Assembly: GCA_036782715.1 (NCBI GenBank)
Contig: DAIPYN010000054.1
Span: forward strand, 1-6,158
Length of the DNA: 6,158 bases
Origin: UBA3478 sp036782715
GTDB lineage: Bacteria; Bacteroidota; Bacteroidia; Flavobacteriales; Flavobacteriaceae
Direction: 5' to 3'
Position numbers and translations under genes: made by a program. Within the stretch, counting starts at the first letter, position 1. The number at the start of each line of letters is the position of its first letter. Shown here one piece after another: positions 5,149-6,158 of the stretch. The notes under the pieces are model-generated. The model searched no databases. It worked only from the letters and a program-made list of their open reading frames with translations, and had not been told where the DNA came from.

Positions 5149-6158
5149 ATGAGAAACCTAATCGTAACCCTACTACTTATTGTGGCTAGTGCCAACCTTC
5201 AAGCGCAATGTGATTTAATTACTCCATTAGCTAAAGAAGGCTTTGAAAACCTCATTCAAACCAATGAGAATGGAGAATTACAACTCCACTACGAAAATCG
5301 TAGATACCGTTTTGAAGGTCTCGCCCTACAAAAGGTTTTAGACATCATCGCCGAAACGCCTTGTCTAACTAATTCAATTACGCTTATCATCTATAACAAA
5401 GGAATCCCCGTAACAGAAATCGGTACGACCAAAGTACTTGTAGATGGTTTGATTAATGAAACCATCTCTGCTAAGGAGTTTACAAGCAGTTCTCGTTTTG
5501 ATTTTACTACTAAGAAAAAACCTAAGGAAAAGGCAATTCAAAGCTCTTATTTGAAATCAGATCTTGCAGTTGGCGCTCGAACCGATTACCTATTAGGTAA
5601 TTTTGATAATCCAATTCGTTGGACACCGATGTTACTACCAAGCCTTCAATCAACGATAGCTAAAGGAACTCAAATAAACACCACGTTCGGAGTAGTTTTA
5701 TACGACGATCTATACAACTGGGAAACCTCGCGTTTTAGATATGCCTTTGCCTCACATAACGGACGTTTACCTGGCGGCATATTTACAAGACTCAGCGCCG
5801 GATACTTCGAGCAAACTCAATACGGAATCGAAGGTCATGCAACCAAGTTCTTCTTTGGCGATCAGCTTCGACTAGACTTAAACCTATCTCTTACCGAAAA
5901 CCGCTTTTTAGACACCCCTCCTGGGAGAAGAGCCATCGACAAAAATCATTTCAGCTATGGGGTTAAAGCGACCTACCGATATACTCCATGGACTACCGAT
6001 TTAAGTATTCACTACGGTAGGTACATTTTCGACGATACCGGTTATACCGTCTTATTACAACGTCAGTTTAATGAAGTATTCATAGGATTTTTCATGCGAG
6101 AAGTAGATCAGCAGATTGTAGGATCATTCGGCAGACTTTACGAGCGAAACTACGGATT
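5149..6158 (+). CDS. YjbH-like outer membrane protein, periplasmic domain plus C-terminal barrel half, 3'-truncated
   Basis: The frame is open from ATG 5149 to the window end, giving 336 complete codons and no stop. Residues 1-19 are a signal peptide (IVTLLLIVASANLQA, cleavage probably before QCD). Residues about 22-100 form a mixed alpha/beta domain with EGFENL (30-35), HYENRRYRF (47-55), an ALQKVL helix and a LIIYNKGIPV strand, matching the middle region of YjbH proteins as I remember it. A Lys-rich linker (KKKPKEK, 122-128) leads to beta-barrel sequence from about 134. YGRYIFDDTGYTVLLQRQFN (289-308) resembles the family's C-terminal strands, so the stop is probably not far beyond the edge. 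Cys21 and Cys72 could pair. Cys21 is not in a lipobox, since Gln precedes it. The TAGACATG junction with the upstream gene implies one operon and probable translational coupling. The two products probably assemble as a two-part export or porin-like protein; this is inference. Confidence 0.8.
   Translation, partial: MRNLIVTLLLIVASANLQAQCDLITPLAKEGFENLIQTNENGELQLHYENRRYRFEGLALQKVLDIIAETPCLTNSITLIIYNKGIPVTEIGTTKVLVDGLINETISAKEFTSSSRFDFTTKKKPKEKAIQSSYLKSDLAVGARTDYLLGNFDNPIRWTPMLLPSLQSTIAKGTQINTTFGVVLYDDLYNWETSRFRYAFASHNGRLPGGIFTRLSAGYFEQTQYGIEGHATKFFFGDQLRLDLNLSLTENRFLDTPPGRRAIDKNHFSYGVKATYRYTPWTTDLSIHYGRYIFDDTGYTVLLQRQFNEVFIGFFMREVDQQIVGSFGRLYERNYG

Noticed and set aside
5209..5214. Lipoprotein reading of the second YjbH-like protein because of Cys21
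   Set aside because: The residue before Cys is Gln, which does not fit a lipobox; an ordinary signal peptidase I site after LQA fits better.

Overview
The window reads as chromosome of a Bacteroidota member, most likely a marine or environmental flavobacterium-like organism. The evidence is the protein families (a FecA-like TonB receptor, alanine-rich MKK lipoproteins, a WWGW carbohydrate-binding-like module), the lack of clear Shine-Dalgarno sequences before the starts, and a Bacteroidota-type TAnnTTTG promoter element. All recognisable genes are on the + strand. No tRNA, rRNA, CRISPR array, insertion sequence or phage gene was seen.

Left part (1-2819): the 3' part of an endonuclease/exonuclease/phosphatase (EEP) family hydrolase is followed after 43 bases by a complete 669-residue TonB-dependent outer membrane receptor of the siderophore/FecA-like type. 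The gap holds a small GAAA-loop hairpin and no convincing terminator, so the two may be co-transcribed.

Middle part (2820-4377): a 144-base intergenic region carries a 27-base near-perfect palindrome that overlaps the first base of a TAnnTTTG promoter box. Downstream are two tandem paralogous lipoproteins. Both have a lipobox Cys17, an acidic segment after it, an Ala-rich coiled-coil stalk of the same length, and HHSGGG repeats starting at residue 135 in both. The first protein ends in the repeats. The second continues into a roughly 130-residue domain with a VRLSGPWWGW signature that looks like a CBM20/CBM48-type beta sandwich. A strong intrinsic terminator closes this unit.

Right part (4391-6158): two genes separated by 2 bases together look like one YjbH/GfcD-type outer membrane protein, split between its first barrel half and its middle periplasmic domain plus second barrel half. 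The second gene runs off the window. YjbH relatives are linked to exopolysaccharide or capsule export, so this end may be the edge of a polysaccharide locus.

The least explained part is the lipoprotein pair: stalk, His/Gly hinge, and an optional sugar-binding-like head, under an apparent dedicated operator and next to a split polysaccharide-export-type barrel. A joint role at the cell surface is inference from domain layout and adjacency only.
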